Positions 20,349 to 28,392 are shown, counted from the stretch's first letter. The stretch is DNA of 64,000 bases from Sulfurimicrobium sp964552675 (GCA_964552675.1 CAZKHJ010000012.1:1-64000), one strand, 5' to 3'. Translations and numbers: made by a program. Notes: generated from the letters alone by a model not told the origin.

Positions 20349-21176
20349 TTACTTGCGGAATACCGAAGCCTTGAGGGCAAGGCCATTGTCCCGGTAGGAC
20401 ATGTAATATTCCAGATTGTTGTATTCCTCGCTGCCGAATTCCAGCGGCACGGCACGCACCTGGTTGTTGCACTGACGATAGCGTGCATGCAGGGTCACCA
20501 GGTTTTCGCCAGCACGGAATACCGGCCAGTGCGTTGCCTGCCCCAGCGCCGGGGACAGCACCTCGGCACGGATGCGGTTGCCCACATTGTCGATATGGCA
20601 GGTCGAACAGGCAAAATTCAGCTGGCCACGACGCTGGAAATAATGGCGCTTGCCAGCCTCATAGGCAGCCTGTGCGGCAGGGCCCTGGACCTTGATGTTC
20701 ATCTTCATGCCGTCGGACAGGGTGCGGGCATAGGCGGTCAGCATCCCCATGGTATTGACATCCCCCTGCTTGAACTCGGTTTCGCCGTTATCGTGCAGGC
20801 ACTGGTTGAGGGCCATTTCGAAGGTTACCACCTTGTTCAGCTTGTCATCGAACATGGGATAGTTGCCAGCCACATTCTTGCCGCCGTTGGGAAAGCAGCT
20901 GGCGAAGGTCTTGCCATTCTTGAACGGCTTGCTCCAGATTTCCTTGCCATGCTCGATCACGCCCTCGAACGGCGGGAATTCCATGATGCTGTCGTATTGC
21001 GCCTTGGCATCCTTCTCCAGAGCCAGCGCGCCATAGATCATGTCGTCAAACTTGACCGTCGGCAGTCTGGTCTTGTAATAATCAATCAGCTGCTTGCGGT
21101 CTTCTTCCGGCCCGGCCTGTGCTGCCGCGCTCATCATCAGGCCTGCGGAAAGCAGCGCCAGTGCAATTTTCTTCAT
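20349..21176 (-). CDS. soxA: SoxA, c-type cytochrome subunit of the SoxAX complex
   Basis: Periplasmic diheme-family subunit that, with SoxX, joins thiosulfate to the cysteine of SoxY. The 275-residue protein has a Sec signal (MKKIALALLSAGLMMSAAAQA) and one heme site, CSTCH, near residue 190. The N-terminal half keeps a cysteine pair (ASCFPNGG, NQCLHDNG) but no CXXCH, so this is the single-heme SoxA type. RYRQCNNQ near residue 237 carries the conserved active-site cysteine that ligates the heme. It lies between soxZ and soxB. Confidence 0.97.
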   Translation of the reverse strand: MKKIALALLSAGLMMSAAAQAGPEEDRKQLIDYYKTRLPTVKFDDMIYGALALEKDAKAQYDSIMEFPPFEGVIEHGKEIWSKPFKNGKTFASCFPNGGKNVAGNYPMFDDKLNKVVTFEMALNQCLHDNGETEFKQGDVNTMGMLTAYARTLSDGMKMNIKVQGPAAQAAYEAGKRHYFQRRGQLNFACSTCHIDNVGNRIRAEVLSPALGQATHWPVFRAGENLVTLHARYRQCNNQVRAVPLEFGSEEYNNLEYYMSYRDNGLALKASVFRK

Positions 21177-21229
21177 ACCAGTCCTCCGTGGGGTGTGGCG
21201 GGCCCGGCCTGGCCAGGCCCGCCAGACAA

Positions 21230-21544
21230 TTAGCCGATTGCCGCCTCGTCGGTGCGCTTGTCGCCCTTGTTGTCCACCCAGTTCACCACGACCTTGTCAC
21301 CTGCCTTGGCGCCCTTGACCTTGAAGCCGAGGAAGGGGTTCTTGGCCACGGCATATCCCCACTGCGCGTCCAGGACAGTCTTGCCGCCCACGGTCACAGT
21401 CACTTCCTGGATGAAATGCGCCGGAATCATCTGGCCGGTTTTGGCATCCTTGCGCAAGCCGGTTTCCATGATGTGGTTCATCAGCACTTTGATATCAGCG
21501 GTATCGCCCTGCATCTGGGCACGGATTTTCATCGGTTCAGCCAT
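21230..21544 (-). CDS. soxZ: SoxZ, sulfur-carrier partner protein
   Basis: A 104-residue protein that pairs with SoxY to form the SoxYZ sulfur carrier. It has no signal peptide (starts MAEPMKIRAQMQGD), as expected, because it is co-exported with Tat-dependent SoxY. The immunoglobulin-like segment includes HIMETGLRKDAKTG, IPAHFIQEVTVTVGGKTVLD and the ending KVVVNWVDNKGDKRTDEA. It lies 63 bases after soxY. Confidence 0.97.
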   Translation of the reverse strand: MAEPMKIRAQMQGDTADIKVLMNHIMETGLRKDAKTGQMIPAHFIQEVTVTVGGKTVLDAQWGYAVAKNPFLGFKVKGAKAGDKVVVNWVDNKGDKRTDEAAIG

Positions 21545-21607
21545 TTTCGTATCCTTTAGTTAAATTGAACGCCTGGTAGGCCGGCCTGAAGGCCGCCCGT
21601 CCCGGGA

Positions 21608-22078
21608 TCAGCCGCCGCAGCCGCCGATGGTTACTTTCACTTCCTTGGCGGCGACATAGGTCTTGCCACCGGCTTTCACCACCACCGTCACATTGGAGGT
21701 TTTGGCCATCTTGATGCGAGTGGAAACGTAGCCTTCCGCGCCATTGGCCAGGGTAAAGTCCGCCACCAGCGGATTCACATTCTGCTCCGACAGAATCGAG
21801 ATTCCGGTGGTGCCCGCGATCTTGCTGGTCACTTCGACCGGCACGACCGCGCCATTCTCGGCGATATCCGGCGCCTTGATCAGGATGTCTGCGCTCTTGG
21901 CCGCGCCAGCGGCATTGATGCCCTTGAATGCATCGGCGGTGGTTTTTGCTTCAAACGCATTCTTGTTCCACTCTGCCGCCAGCACCTGGCCGGGCTTGAG
22001 CAGACCGGCAGCAATCGCCAGAGCTACCGTACCGGCAGCGCCGGTGCCTTTCAAAAATGTTCTGCGCATCTGATTCAT
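21608..22078 (-). CDS. soxY: SoxY, covalent sulfur-carrier protein
   Basis: The 156-residue scaffold protein of the Sox cycle. A Tat signal (MRRTFLKGTGAAGTVALAIA) exports it together with SoxZ. The protein ends in the flexible GGCGG arm whose cysteine carries the sulfur intermediates. The body contains the typical PDIAENGAVVPVEVTSKIAG segment. The start at 22078 gives MNQMRRTF; a start four residues later is also possible. It lies 25 bases after soxX. Confidence 0.98.
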   Translation of the reverse strand: MNQMRRTFLKGTGAAGTVALAIAAGLLKPGQVLAAEWNKNAFEAKTTADAFKGINAAGAAKSADILIKAPDIAENGAVVPVEVTSKIAGTTGISILSEQNVNPLVADFTLANGAEGYVSTRIKMAKTSNVTVVVKAGGKTYVAAKEVKVTIGGCGG

Positions 22079-22103
22079 ATCTGGAACTCCTCGCTAGTTA
22101 TAT

Positions 22104-22463
22104 TTAAAGGGTATGAACAAAATCCACCACTTTGTCGATTTCCTCTTCGGTCAGTATCTTGTGCCGGCCAAAGGGGGGCATGGATGTCTTGGCGTTAGTT
22201 ACCGTGGCATCCCAGATCTGCGCACGCAATTTGGCACGATCGGGGTAGCGCAGCTTCATGGCGATCAGCGGGGGGGCAATCGAGCCAGCCATTTCGCCCT
22301 TGGTGCCGGGCATTGCATGACAGGCCAGACAGTTGCCTTTTTTGTTGTCAAAGGCGATTTCCTGGCCCGGCATCTCTTTTTTTTCCTCGGCTGCCCATGC
22401 CGGAGCGGCCAGACACGCGCCCAGCAACGGGGTGGCAAGCAAAAGGGAAACGCATTTCCGCAT
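22104..22463 (-). CDS. soxX: SoxX, c-type cytochrome subunit of the SoxAX complex
   Basis: A 119-residue periplasmic monoheme cytochrome with a signal peptide (MRKCVSLLLATPLLG...AWA), a CLACH heme site near residue 45 and a likely distal Met in the KTSMPPFGRH segment, all standard for SoxX. It is the first gene of soxXYZAB, with an excellent Shine-Dalgarno (GGAGGAG) 8 bases before the ATG. The family is usually longer, so this is a short version. Confidence 0.96.
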   Translation of the reverse strand: MRKCVSLLLATPLLGACLAAPAWAAEEKKEMPGQEIAFDNKKGNCLACHAMPGTKGEMAGSIAPPLIAMKLRYPDRAKLRAQIWDATVTNAKTSMPPFGRHKILTEEEIDKVVDFVHTL

Positions 22464-22508
22464 CGTATTCTCCTCCAGTTAACTTTTATCCTTTAGCGGA
22501 TGGTGGTT

Positions 22509-22536
22509 AGCATACCCGATTTTTCCCTCGGCGCAA
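22509..22536 (-). promoter_or_regulatory. putative sox operon promoter
   Basis: On the minus strand TTGCGC (22531-22536), a 16-base spacer and TATGCT (22509-22514) lie 45 bases upstream of the soxX ATG. This is a reasonable sigma-70 match in the only gap that can drive the operon. Confidence 0.5.
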
Positions 22537-22573
22537 GCCTTTTAAAAAATAATTTCCCTTATTTTTCAATGAG

Positions 22574-22589
22574 TAGTATGAATGTACTA
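22574..22589. promoter_or_regulatory. candidate operator palindrome upstream of the sox promoter
   Basis: TAGTA, six bases, TACTA forms a short palindrome in the A/T-rich part of the sox-zapD gap, about 38 bases upstream of the predicted -35. It could bind a sox regulator, but no regulator gene is in the window. The rest of the 326-base gap holds no gene I can see. Confidence 0.25.
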
Positions 22590-22789
22590 GAAAAATTACG
22601 GCGATACTGATGTCCTGATTTCGGACCTCCTCGCCACGCCAATCGCCCCATGGCTACAAACAACCTAAATTATGTTTGTCAAACACATGATTTTCCGTCA
22701 GAATTGTACGAATCTTCACCCATCAACACGTGTCGGCTGCGGCATCGGCCATGGCTCACGCGCCCGACTCCAAAGGGTTGTCCAGTTGC

Positions 22790-23545
22790 ATGATTAGCTA
22801 CGACTATCCTCTCAACGAACGGGTACGCACCTTGTTGCGCCTCGAGGATTTGTTTGCCAAGGCCGACTTCTTTGCCGCCAAGCCTTATGCGCTCGACCAT
22901 CATGCCGCCTTGCTCTGCCTGTTCGAGATCCTCGAAGTCGCCTGCCGTGCCGACCTGAAAAGCGACCTGCTGCAGGAACTGGAACGGCAAAAACAGATGC
23001 TGGAAACCCTGCGCCACAACCCTGCCATTTCCGAAGAAGCACTGGAAGGCATCCTGTCCGATATTGGCAGCACCGCAGCCCGGCTGCACGAACTTTCTGG
23101 CAAACTGGGCCAGCATATCCGCGACAACGAATGGCTGATGAGCATCAAGCAGCGCATCAACATTCCCGGTGGCGTGTGCGAATTCGATCTGCCGTCCTAC
23201 CATTTCTGGCTCCACCTGGATGAGCAAACGCGGCGCAAGGATCTGCACGAATGGCTGAACCCGCTGCAGCCTGTCAACGATGGCCTGCGCCTGGTGCTCA
23301 AACTGTTGCGCGACAGCGGCAAAACCACCCGCCAGCAAGCCCAGCAGGGCGCCTTTCAGCAAATGCTGGCCGGCCGCGTCGCCCAGATGATACGCATCAC
23401 CCTGAACAAAGAGCAGCCCTGCTTCCCCGAGATCAGCGCCAACAAATACGCCATCAACATCCGCTTCACCACGCTCGGCGGCACGCAAAAGCCACGCGCC
23501 TGCGACATAAATGTCGAATTCGATCTCACCCTGTGTAACTTCTAG
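22790..23545 (+). CDS. zapD: cell division protein ZapD
   Basis: Cytoplasmic protein that crosslinks FtsZ filaments at the Z-ring. The 251-residue protein starts MISYDYPLNERVRTLLRLED, the family's characteristic opening, followed by helical bundles and the beta-rich C-terminal part (KYAINIRFTTLG, INVEFDLTLCNF). I chose the ATG at 22790 by similarity; the frame stays open to a GTG at 22730 and an ATG at 22751. It lies 5 bases upstream of yacG, as in the zapD-yacG pair of E. coli. Confidence 0.93.
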   Translation: MISYDYPLNERVRTLLRLEDLFAKADFFAAKPYALDHHAALLCLFEILEVACRADLKSDLLQELERQKQMLETLRHNPAISEEALEGILSDIGSTAARLHELSGKLGQHIRDNEWLMSIKQRINIPGGVCEFDLPSYHFWLHLDEQTRRKDLHEWLNPLQPVNDGLRLVLKLLRDSGKTTRQQAQQGAFQQMLAGRVAQMIRITLNKEQPCFPEISANKYAINIRFTTLGGTQKPRACDINVEFDLTLCNF

Positions 23546-23550
23546 CGCCC

Positions 23551-23721
23551 ATGCCGCGTAACGTCACCTGCCCCACCTGTGGCAAAACCACGCCCTACTC
23601 GCCGGACAACCCCTGGCGGCCATTCTGCAGCCAGCGCTGCAAGCTGATCGACCTGGGACAATGGGCCAACGAGGAATACCGCATCCCGGAACAGGAAAGA
23701 CCGCTGGCCGACGACATCTAG
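23551..23721 (+). CDS. yacG: DNA gyrase inhibitor YacG
   Basis: A 56-residue zinc protein that inhibits gyrase in E. coli. Four cysteines form the zinc site (CPTCG at residues 7-11, FCSQRC at 26-31), and the LIDLGQWANEEYRIP segment follows. It directly follows zapD. The stop TAG is part of the CTAG that borders the MITE-like element, so the element seems to have inserted exactly at the end of this gene without damaging it. Confidence 0.95.
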   Translation: MPRNVTCPTCGKTTPYSPDNPWRPFCSQRCKLIDLGQWANEEYRIPEQERPLADDI

Positions 23722-23886
23722 CCCGGATATTTCATAAATTCGCCCGATGATCGCGCAGAATTTTGATTCATAGGGGAATTTTGCGAAGGAGCGGCGTAGT
23801 TATTCATACGCCCGACTGAGTAAAATTTTCATATGGATCAAAAGGCCAGCGAGGGCGGGTGTCAATTTATGAAATATCCGGGCTAG
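23718..23886. mobile_element. MITE-like non-autonomous element with CTAG flanks
   Basis: A 161-bp unit (23722-23882) bounded by perfect 19-bp terminal inverted repeats: CCCGGATATTTCATAAATT and its complement. It is flanked on both sides by CTAG, which looks like a 4-bp target duplication of the YTAR type used by IS5-group elements. Subterminal parts also pair imperfectly (TTTTGATTCATA against TTTTGATCCATA). There is no open frame. It lies between the convergent genes yacG and the Nudix-ThiE fusion. The IS family is inferred only from target-site style. Confidence 0.8.
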
Positions 23887-23910
23887 GGCGGCTACCGGCC
23901 TGATGGCAAG

Positions 23911-24876
23911 TCAGGGCATGAAACCCAGATCTTCCGACCACGCCGTGCGCAGCATGGCAATGCCGTGCGCGCCCATCTCCCTCGCCATGCCCAGCTGCGC
24001 CGCCCCCATCCCGCCCAGGGCATAGACCGGCAGCGGATAATCCCGGACCAGCGTGGCAAAACCATCCCATCCCAGCGTGGCCGCGCCCGGATGGCTTTTG
24101 GTCGGCAACACCGGGCTCAGTTGCACGAAATCCAGCCCGAACTGCGCCGCCCGCTCCAGTTCGGCGGCGGAATGACAGGACGCCCCCACCAGCCCGGCCT
24201 GGGGGCGCGCATCCAGCGCCATCAGTGCCGCCGCAGTCAGGTGCACCCCGTCCGCCCCCACCTTTACGGCCAGTTTCACCCCGCCATTCAGCACCACGCG
24301 CGCGCCATGCGCACGTGCCAGCGCCACCACCCGCTGCGCCACGCTCTCCAGCTGCGCCGGAGACAGTGCTTTCTCGCGCAGCTGGATCAGCTTCAGACCG
24401 CGTCCCAGCGCTCCTTGCAACCTGGCCATGAACACTTCCTCGCCCAGCTCGGCAATCTGGCTGATGGCCAAAATGGGCGGCAATTCCAGTGCGCGCAGAA
24501 TCGGCCCATTGGCGGGCAGCAGGGGCTCCACCTCCACCACGCCCGGCGCCTGCCAGGCCAGCAACTGCCCTTCCCGCCCATGCGGCTCGCCATGCCAGCC
24601 CGCGACGCGAAAGAAATGCAGCTTCACGCTGGCATGCTCATAGTCAAAATGCCGCACCAGCCAGGGCCAGGCTCGCTCCACCTCGATTCCCAGTTCCTCG
24701 TGCAGCTCGCGTGCCAGGGCATGAAGCAGAGGCTCGCCCGCCTCGACCTTGCCGCCGGGAAACTCCCAGTAGCCCGCATAAGGCTTGCCCTCCGGCCGCC
24801 GCGCCAGCAGGAAGCGGCCATCCGGCTGCAGGATCACCGCCGCCACCACATCCACGATTTTTTTGGATGTTGTCAT
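23911..24876 (-). CDS. Nudix hydrolase fused to a thiamine-phosphate-synthase-like domain
   Basis: A 321-residue two-domain protein. Residues 1-130 are a MutT-type Nudix hydrolase, with WEFPGGKVEAGE and RELHEELGIEV forming the Nudix box; such enzymes clean oxidised nucleotides such as 8-oxo-dGTP. Residues about 135-320 are a TIM barrel like ThiE/TenI (GLKLIQLREKALS, GADGVHLTAAALMAL, DFVQLSPVLPTKSHPGA, VYALGGMG). This fusion is common in beta- and gammaproteobacteria; whether the second domain makes thiamine phosphate is uncertain. Confidence 0.95.
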   Translation of the reverse strand: MTTSKKIVDVVAAVILQPDGRFLLARRPEGKPYAGYWEFPGGKVEAGEPLLHALARELHEELGIEVERAWPWLVRHFDYEHASVKLHFFRVAGWHGEPHGREGQLLAWQAPGVVEVEPLLPANGPILRALELPPILAISQIAELGEEVFMARLQGALGRGLKLIQLREKALSPAQLESVAQRVVALARAHGARVVLNGGVKLAVKVGADGVHLTAAALMALDARPQAGLVGASCHSAAELERAAQFGLDFVQLSPVLPTKSHPGAATLGWDGFATLVRDYPLPVYALGGMGAAQLGMAREMGAHGIAMLRTAWSEDLGFMP

Positions 24877-24943
24877 TATTTGTCCTGTTATCTAAAGCCG
24901 AGAAGCGCGGTGAACAGCGCCAAGTGTTAAGCAATGCCGGCCG

Positions 24944-25046
24944 CCCCTCCCCCTTCAGGGGGGTGGCTGGGTGGGGTATGGGGCACTCAAGGCCTGGAAT
25001 CCATTCACCCCATCCCCTCCCTAACCCTCCCCTTGAAGGGGAGGGG
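24944..25046. repeat. C/G-rich bipartite palindromic repeat, copy A
   Basis: Two imperfect inverted copies of a roughly 39-base unit (CCCCTCCCCTTCAAGGGGAG, then a G-rich tail ending GGATGGGG) face each other around a short spacer. It fills the gap between the DUF815 ATPase gene and the Nudix gene. The architecture matches copy B at 28312-28392. Confidence 0.75.
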
Positions 25047-25053
25047 ACGATAA

Positions 25054-25920
25054 TTATTTCAACCCTGCCCGCCCCGCCCAGTCACGTGCAAACTGCCAAG
25101 CCGAGCGCCCGCTGCGCGAACCGCGCCCCAACGCCCATTGCAGCGCCTCGCGCCGCACGGCCTCCGAATCCACCTGCGCCACGCCCAGCTGCGTCAGCCA
25201 GTAGCGCACGATAGCCAGGTACTCGTCCTGGTCAAAGGGATAAAAAGACAGCCACAGGCCGAAACGCTCGGATAGCGACACCTTCTCTTCGGTGGTTTCG
25301 CCAGGCCGGATTTCACCCTCCACCGTGGTCGTTTCCAGGTTTTCCGCCATGTATTCCGGCATCAGGTGGCGGCGGTTGGAAGTGGCGTAGATCAGCACAT
25401 TCTCGGACGGCGCCGCCACCGAGCCATCCAGCGCCACCTTGAGCGCGCGATAGCCCGGCTCGCCGGCATCGAAGGAAAGATCGTCGCAAAACACGATGAA
25501 ACGCTCGGGGCGCTGGCACAGCAATTCCACGATATCCGGCAGATCGACCAGATCCAGCCGCTCCACCTCGATCAGGCGCAGCCCCTTGGCCGCGTACTGG
25601 TTCAGCACCGCCTTGATCAGCGAGGACTTGCCGGTGCCGCGCGCCCCGGTCAGCAATACATTATTGGCCGGCAGCCCGCGCACGAACTGGCGCGTGTTGC
25701 GCTCGATCTGTTTTTTCTGCGCCTCCACGCCCTGCAAATCGGCAAAGCAAATGCGGTGCGGGTGCGCCACCGGCTGGAGAAAACCCTGTCCGCCACGCTT
25801 GCGCCAGCGAAAAGCGACTGCGGCATCCCAGTCCGGCGCGGGTGGCTGGCGGGGGAGAATTTGCTCCACGCGCTGCAAAAGGGATTCGGCGCGGGAAAGA
25901 AACTGTTCAAGATCACTCAT
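25054..25920 (-). CDS. DUF815-family AAA+ ATPase
   Basis: A 288-residue P-loop protein with Walker A LLTGARGTGKSSLIKAVLN near residue 90, Walker B RFIVFCDDLSFD near residue 145 and a sensor region YATSNRRHLMPEYM. These match DUF815 ATPases, related to AAA+ proteins of unknown function. The ATG at 25920 is used; an in-frame TTG lies five codons upstream. The sequence directly upstream is a decayed integrase, so its native promoter may have been replaced. It is on the same strand as the Nudix gene and argJ. Confidence 0.9.
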   Translation of the reverse strand: MSDLEQFLSRAESLLQRVEQILPRQPPAPDWDAAVAFRWRKRGGQGFLQPVAHPHRICFADLQGVEAQKKQIERNTRQFVRGLPANNVLLTGARGTGKSSLIKAVLNQYAAKGLRLIEVERLDLVDLPDIVELLCQRPERFIVFCDDLSFDAGEPGYRALKVALDGSVAAPSENVLIYATSNRRHLMPEYMAENLETTTVEGEIRPGETTEEKVSLSERFGLWLSFYPFDQDEYLAIVRYWLTQLGVAQVDSEAVRREALQWALGRGSRSGRSAWQFARDWAGRAGLK

Positions 25921-26029
25921 CAAATCGTATTCCAAGGACTGGTGAAGCCACGCCCGCCACGGTTAGAGCATGGGTGTAAATCATCGTAGAGGAAGCATCG
26001 GAGTAGCCGAGCAGCCCGGCACGGCGGAG
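25913..26029 (-). pseudogene. remnant of a tyrosine recombinase / integron-type integrase C-terminus
   Basis: Translating the minus strand from 26029 gives about 38 residues containing GLLGYSDASSTMIYTHAL, which closely matches the C-terminal block of phage and integron integrases (LLGHSDVSTTMIYTH), including the catalytic Tyr. It continues VAGVASPVLGIRFDE to a stop just inside the DUF815 gene. No R-H-R part or start is present, and upstream sequence to 26337 has no intact frame, so it is a fragment. Integron versus phage origin cannot be decided. Confidence 0.7.
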
Positions 26030-26337
26030 GCAACAAGCAATGCACAGTTGCGGCGCTGGTTAAGCTCGAAGAGCGGCCTAAGCCAAAATTGCAGCCGCTT
26101 TGCAGCAAGTGCGTGCTTACTTGCGCTTCTCTTGCCAGAGCTTCATCGCCACGAAAGCCTCACCCCCTAAGATGCTGCCCTAGTGGGGTGCGTCATCGTC
26201 AAGCCGGCCGTGCTCCTGAGCATATACGCTGGGTATTTTAGCCTCAAAAACGCGTAGCCACCCTTTACATCCCATTATTGGCATATACATAATGAAGCAC
26301 GTGGCAAATTGACCACTTGTTTTTCACCTTGCCAGGC
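26030..26337. other. 308-base gap without an intact gene
   Basis: This stretch links the integrase remnant to the next plus-strand gene. A short minus-strand reading (AFVAMKLWQEKRK, stop near 26113) may be the tail of another decayed gene, but it meets a stop codon 20 codons upstream. A GTTAAGC at 26059 resembles half of an attC core site, but I found no matching partner. No tRNA or clear promoter is seen. Confidence 0.5.
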
Positions 26338-26790
26338 ATGAGCAAAATCTTCCTTTATGGCCTTCCGGAGTATCTTCGCCCCTGGAAGCTCGTTACTTTG
26401 GCCATCGGCATTGTTCTGCTCATTTTAGGCTCGTTTTATACGCCAGCGCCTGACTGGGACATTCCCATCAGCCTGATCATGGCATTCTTTGCCTATCTCA
26501 CCGCCCCCTGGAGCATGCGCGTCATCCTTGAGCGTCAGTGGGTTTACTGGCCGGCCATGTTGTTTGCCGTGTGGTTTTCTGTAGATGGCTGCTATGCCTT
26601 ATATTGGCACGTCAAAAACCCTGCCGCTCTCGCCTATATGCGCGCTGCAAACTTTCCTGCCTCCCTCTCGCTTTATGGCATGTGTGGCGTCGTTTGGCTT
26701 TATCGTGGCAGCTTGCGCGAGCTTTTTTCCGAATTGCGCGGCGTGTTGAAGCGGCACAAGGAAGCCCCAAAAGATAAGGGCTCGGCCTGA
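26338..26790 (+). CDS. small inner-membrane protein of unknown function
   Basis: A 150-residue protein with about four transmembrane helices: residues 16-34 (LVTLAIGIVLLILGSFY), 41-58 (ISLIMAFFAYLTAPWSM), 70-92 (YWPAMLFAVWFSVDGCYALY) and 107-122. A basic, soluble C-terminus ends in RHKEAPKDKGSA. The ATG at 26338 starts MSKIFLYGLPEYLRPWK. I recall similar proteins in mobile or accessory regions but cannot name a family. Its place beside an integrase remnant suggests it arrived by transfer; this is inference. Confidence 0.8.
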   Translation: MSKIFLYGLPEYLRPWKLVTLAIGIVLLILGSFYTPAPDWDIPISLIMAFFAYLTAPWSMRVILERQWVYWPAMLFAVWFSVDGCYALYWHVKNPAALAYMRAANFPASLSLYGMCGVVWLYRGSLRELFSELRGVLKRHKEAPKDKGSA

Positions 26791-26901
26791 TCCCTCCAGC
26801 GCATCCTGCTGGGCGTTGATTGTTTGGCGCAAGAGATTAAAATGGCCGGAAGGGTGTTGCGGCATTCATCGTGAACACCCGGGTTTGCCCACGAGGTAAA
26901 C

Positions 26902-27780
26902 ATGTCACGCTGGTTTTTCATCCTTGTCCTGGCCGTGGCGCAACTGGCGCATGTGCCGCCAGCTGCGGCCGTTTCCAAGCCCTCTCCCCCTGTACTGGCG
27001 GCCGAGCCGCCCCGCCTGCGCGCCTTGCTGGAGCAGGCGTGGGCGGCCGAGGCTGGACGCGGCCAGTTCCGCAACATTCCGCTGGCAGCGGCACTGTATT
27101 GCGAGGCGGGGCGGCTGGGCAGCGTCGAAGGCTATTATCGTGTCGGCCTGATCTATTTTTCCGGCAACGCGCTGCTCCAGAACAGGGAAGCCGCAGCCGG
27201 GTTCTTTTCGACCGCCAGCCGGCTCGGCCATCTTGATGCCGGAAAACTGCTCGAAGTCACCGGCCCGCCTGGTGACATGTCGCTGCCCTGCATCTCCATC
27301 GAGGAATCCGGCGGTTTCGATCTCGACCGCTACGTGACGGAGCTGCCCCGCCACAAGCGCCAGGTAGCCGAACTCATCAGGAAACTGGCTCCCCGCTATG
27401 CAGTCGATTCCCGGCTCGCCCTTGCCGTAGCGAGTGTGGAGTCGAATTTCGACATTTCGGCCCGTTCCCCCAAAAATGCCCAGGGCGTGATGCAGCTCAT
27501 CCCCGAAACAGCGGCGCGCTTCAATGTCAGGAATCCTTTCAACCCGGAGCAGAATATTCGCGGCGGGCTTGCCTATCTGCGCTGGCTGGGAAATTATTTC
27601 GAAGGCGACCTGGTGCGCGTCATCGCAGCCTATAATGCCGGGGAAGGCGCAGTAGTCAGGTTCGGGGGTATCCCGCCCTACGACGAAACACAAGCATATG
27701 TCATGCGGGTGCTGCAGTATTCGGGAGCGGGGCTGAAAGCCGCCTTGCCCAAAAAATCCCGCCGGCTGCGCGGCATGTGA
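26902..27780 (+). CDS. lytic transglycosylase with SLT domain and Sel1-like repeats
   Basis: A 292-residue exported peptidoglycan-cleaving enzyme. A signal peptide (MSRWFFILVLAVAQLAHVPP) is followed by Sel1/TPR-like helices (about residues 45-110: LAAALYCEAGRLGSVEGYYR, AAAGFFSTASRLGHLDA). The SLT catalytic domain (about 150-265) carries the catalytic Glu in VASVESNFD, then GVMQLIPETAARF and AYNAGEGAV, which are standard for family 1. Membrane or periplasm is the likely site. It may serve wall remodelling or assembly of envelope machines such as the pilus system downstream. Confidence 0.93.
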   Translation: MSRWFFILVLAVAQLAHVPPAAAVSKPSPPVLAAEPPRLRALLEQAWAAEAGRGQFRNIPLAAALYCEAGRLGSVEGYYRVGLIYFSGNALLQNREAAAGFFSTASRLGHLDAGKLLEVTGPPGDMSLPCISIEESGGFDLDRYVTELPRHKRQVAELIRKLAPRYAVDSRLALAVASVESNFDISARSPKNAQGVMQLIPETAARFNVRNPFNPEQNIRGGLAYLRWLGNYFEGDLVRVIAAYNAGEGAVVRFGGIPPYDETQAYVMRVLQYSGAGLKAALPKKSRRLRGM

Positions 27781-27840
27781 AAAAGCGCTATTGCCCTTCG
27801 AGGACGACCACGCCCGCTTTCCACTCATCAAGGCCATGCC

Positions 27841-28287
27841 ATGCAAATCTGGGTCGATGCCGACGCCTGCCCCAACGTCATCAAGGACATCCTGTTCCGC
27901 GCTGCGGCACGAACGGAAACAATGGTCACCCTGGTGGCCAATCAGCTGATCCGCACCCCGCCCTCGCGCCTTATCCGGGCAATCCAGGTACCCACCGGGT
28001 TCGACGTGGCCGACGATCAGATCGTCCAGCAAATCGAGGCCGGTGATCTGGTCATCACTGCGGACATTCCACTCGCCGCGTTAGTGATCGCTAAAGACGG
28101 GCATGCCCTCAATCCGCGGGGGGAGTTCTACACCCCGGACAACATCCGGGAGCGCCTGGCCATGCGCAATTTCATGGACCAGCTGCGCAACAGCGGGGTG
28201 GAAACCGGCGGCCCCTCCAGCTTCAGCCAGAGCGACCGCGCGGCGTTTGCCAATCAGCTGGACCGCTTCCTGGCGAAGCACGCCTAG
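27841..28287 (+). CDS. yaiI: UPF0178 (YaiI/YqxD) family protein
   Basis: A 148-residue member of the DUF188 family, a PIN-like or NYN-like fold whose substrate is unknown. It begins MQIWVDADACPNVIKDILFR with conserved acidic residues, and ADIPLAALVIAKDGHALNPR and the C-terminal FMDQLRNSGVETGGP are typical. It follows the lytic transglycosylase by 60 bases and probably shares its transcript. Symbol by family only. Confidence 0.93.
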   Translation: MQIWVDADACPNVIKDILFRAAARTETMVTLVANQLIRTPPSRLIRAIQVPTGFDVADDQIVQQIEAGDLVITADIPLAALVIAKDGHALNPRGEFYTPDNIRERLAMRNFMDQLRNSGVETGGPSSFSQSDRAAFANQLDRFLAKHA

Positions 28288-28311
28288 TAGCCAATCAACC
28301 TGAAAGTCATC

Positions 28312-28392
28312 CAACCCCTCCCGGCCTCCCCTTATCAGGGGAGGAGACAACCGGCTCCCCCCTGACAAGGGGGGATCGAGGGGGGGTGCGGG
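28312..28392. repeat. C/G-rich bipartite palindromic repeat, copy B
   Basis: Two small palindromes, CTCCCCTTATCAGGGGAG and CTCCCCCCTGACAAGGGGGG, are arranged as inverted units with CCCCTC / GAGGGGGGG outer arms. It has the same design as copy A at 24944-25046, and lies between convergent yaiI and argJ, where it may also stop transcription. Confidence 0.75.

Noticed and set aside
26041..26130. Possible integron attC site near the integrase remnant
   Set aside because: Only one half-site resemblance (GTTAAGC) was found; no matching RYYYAAC partner at a suitable distance and no clear folded attC structure.
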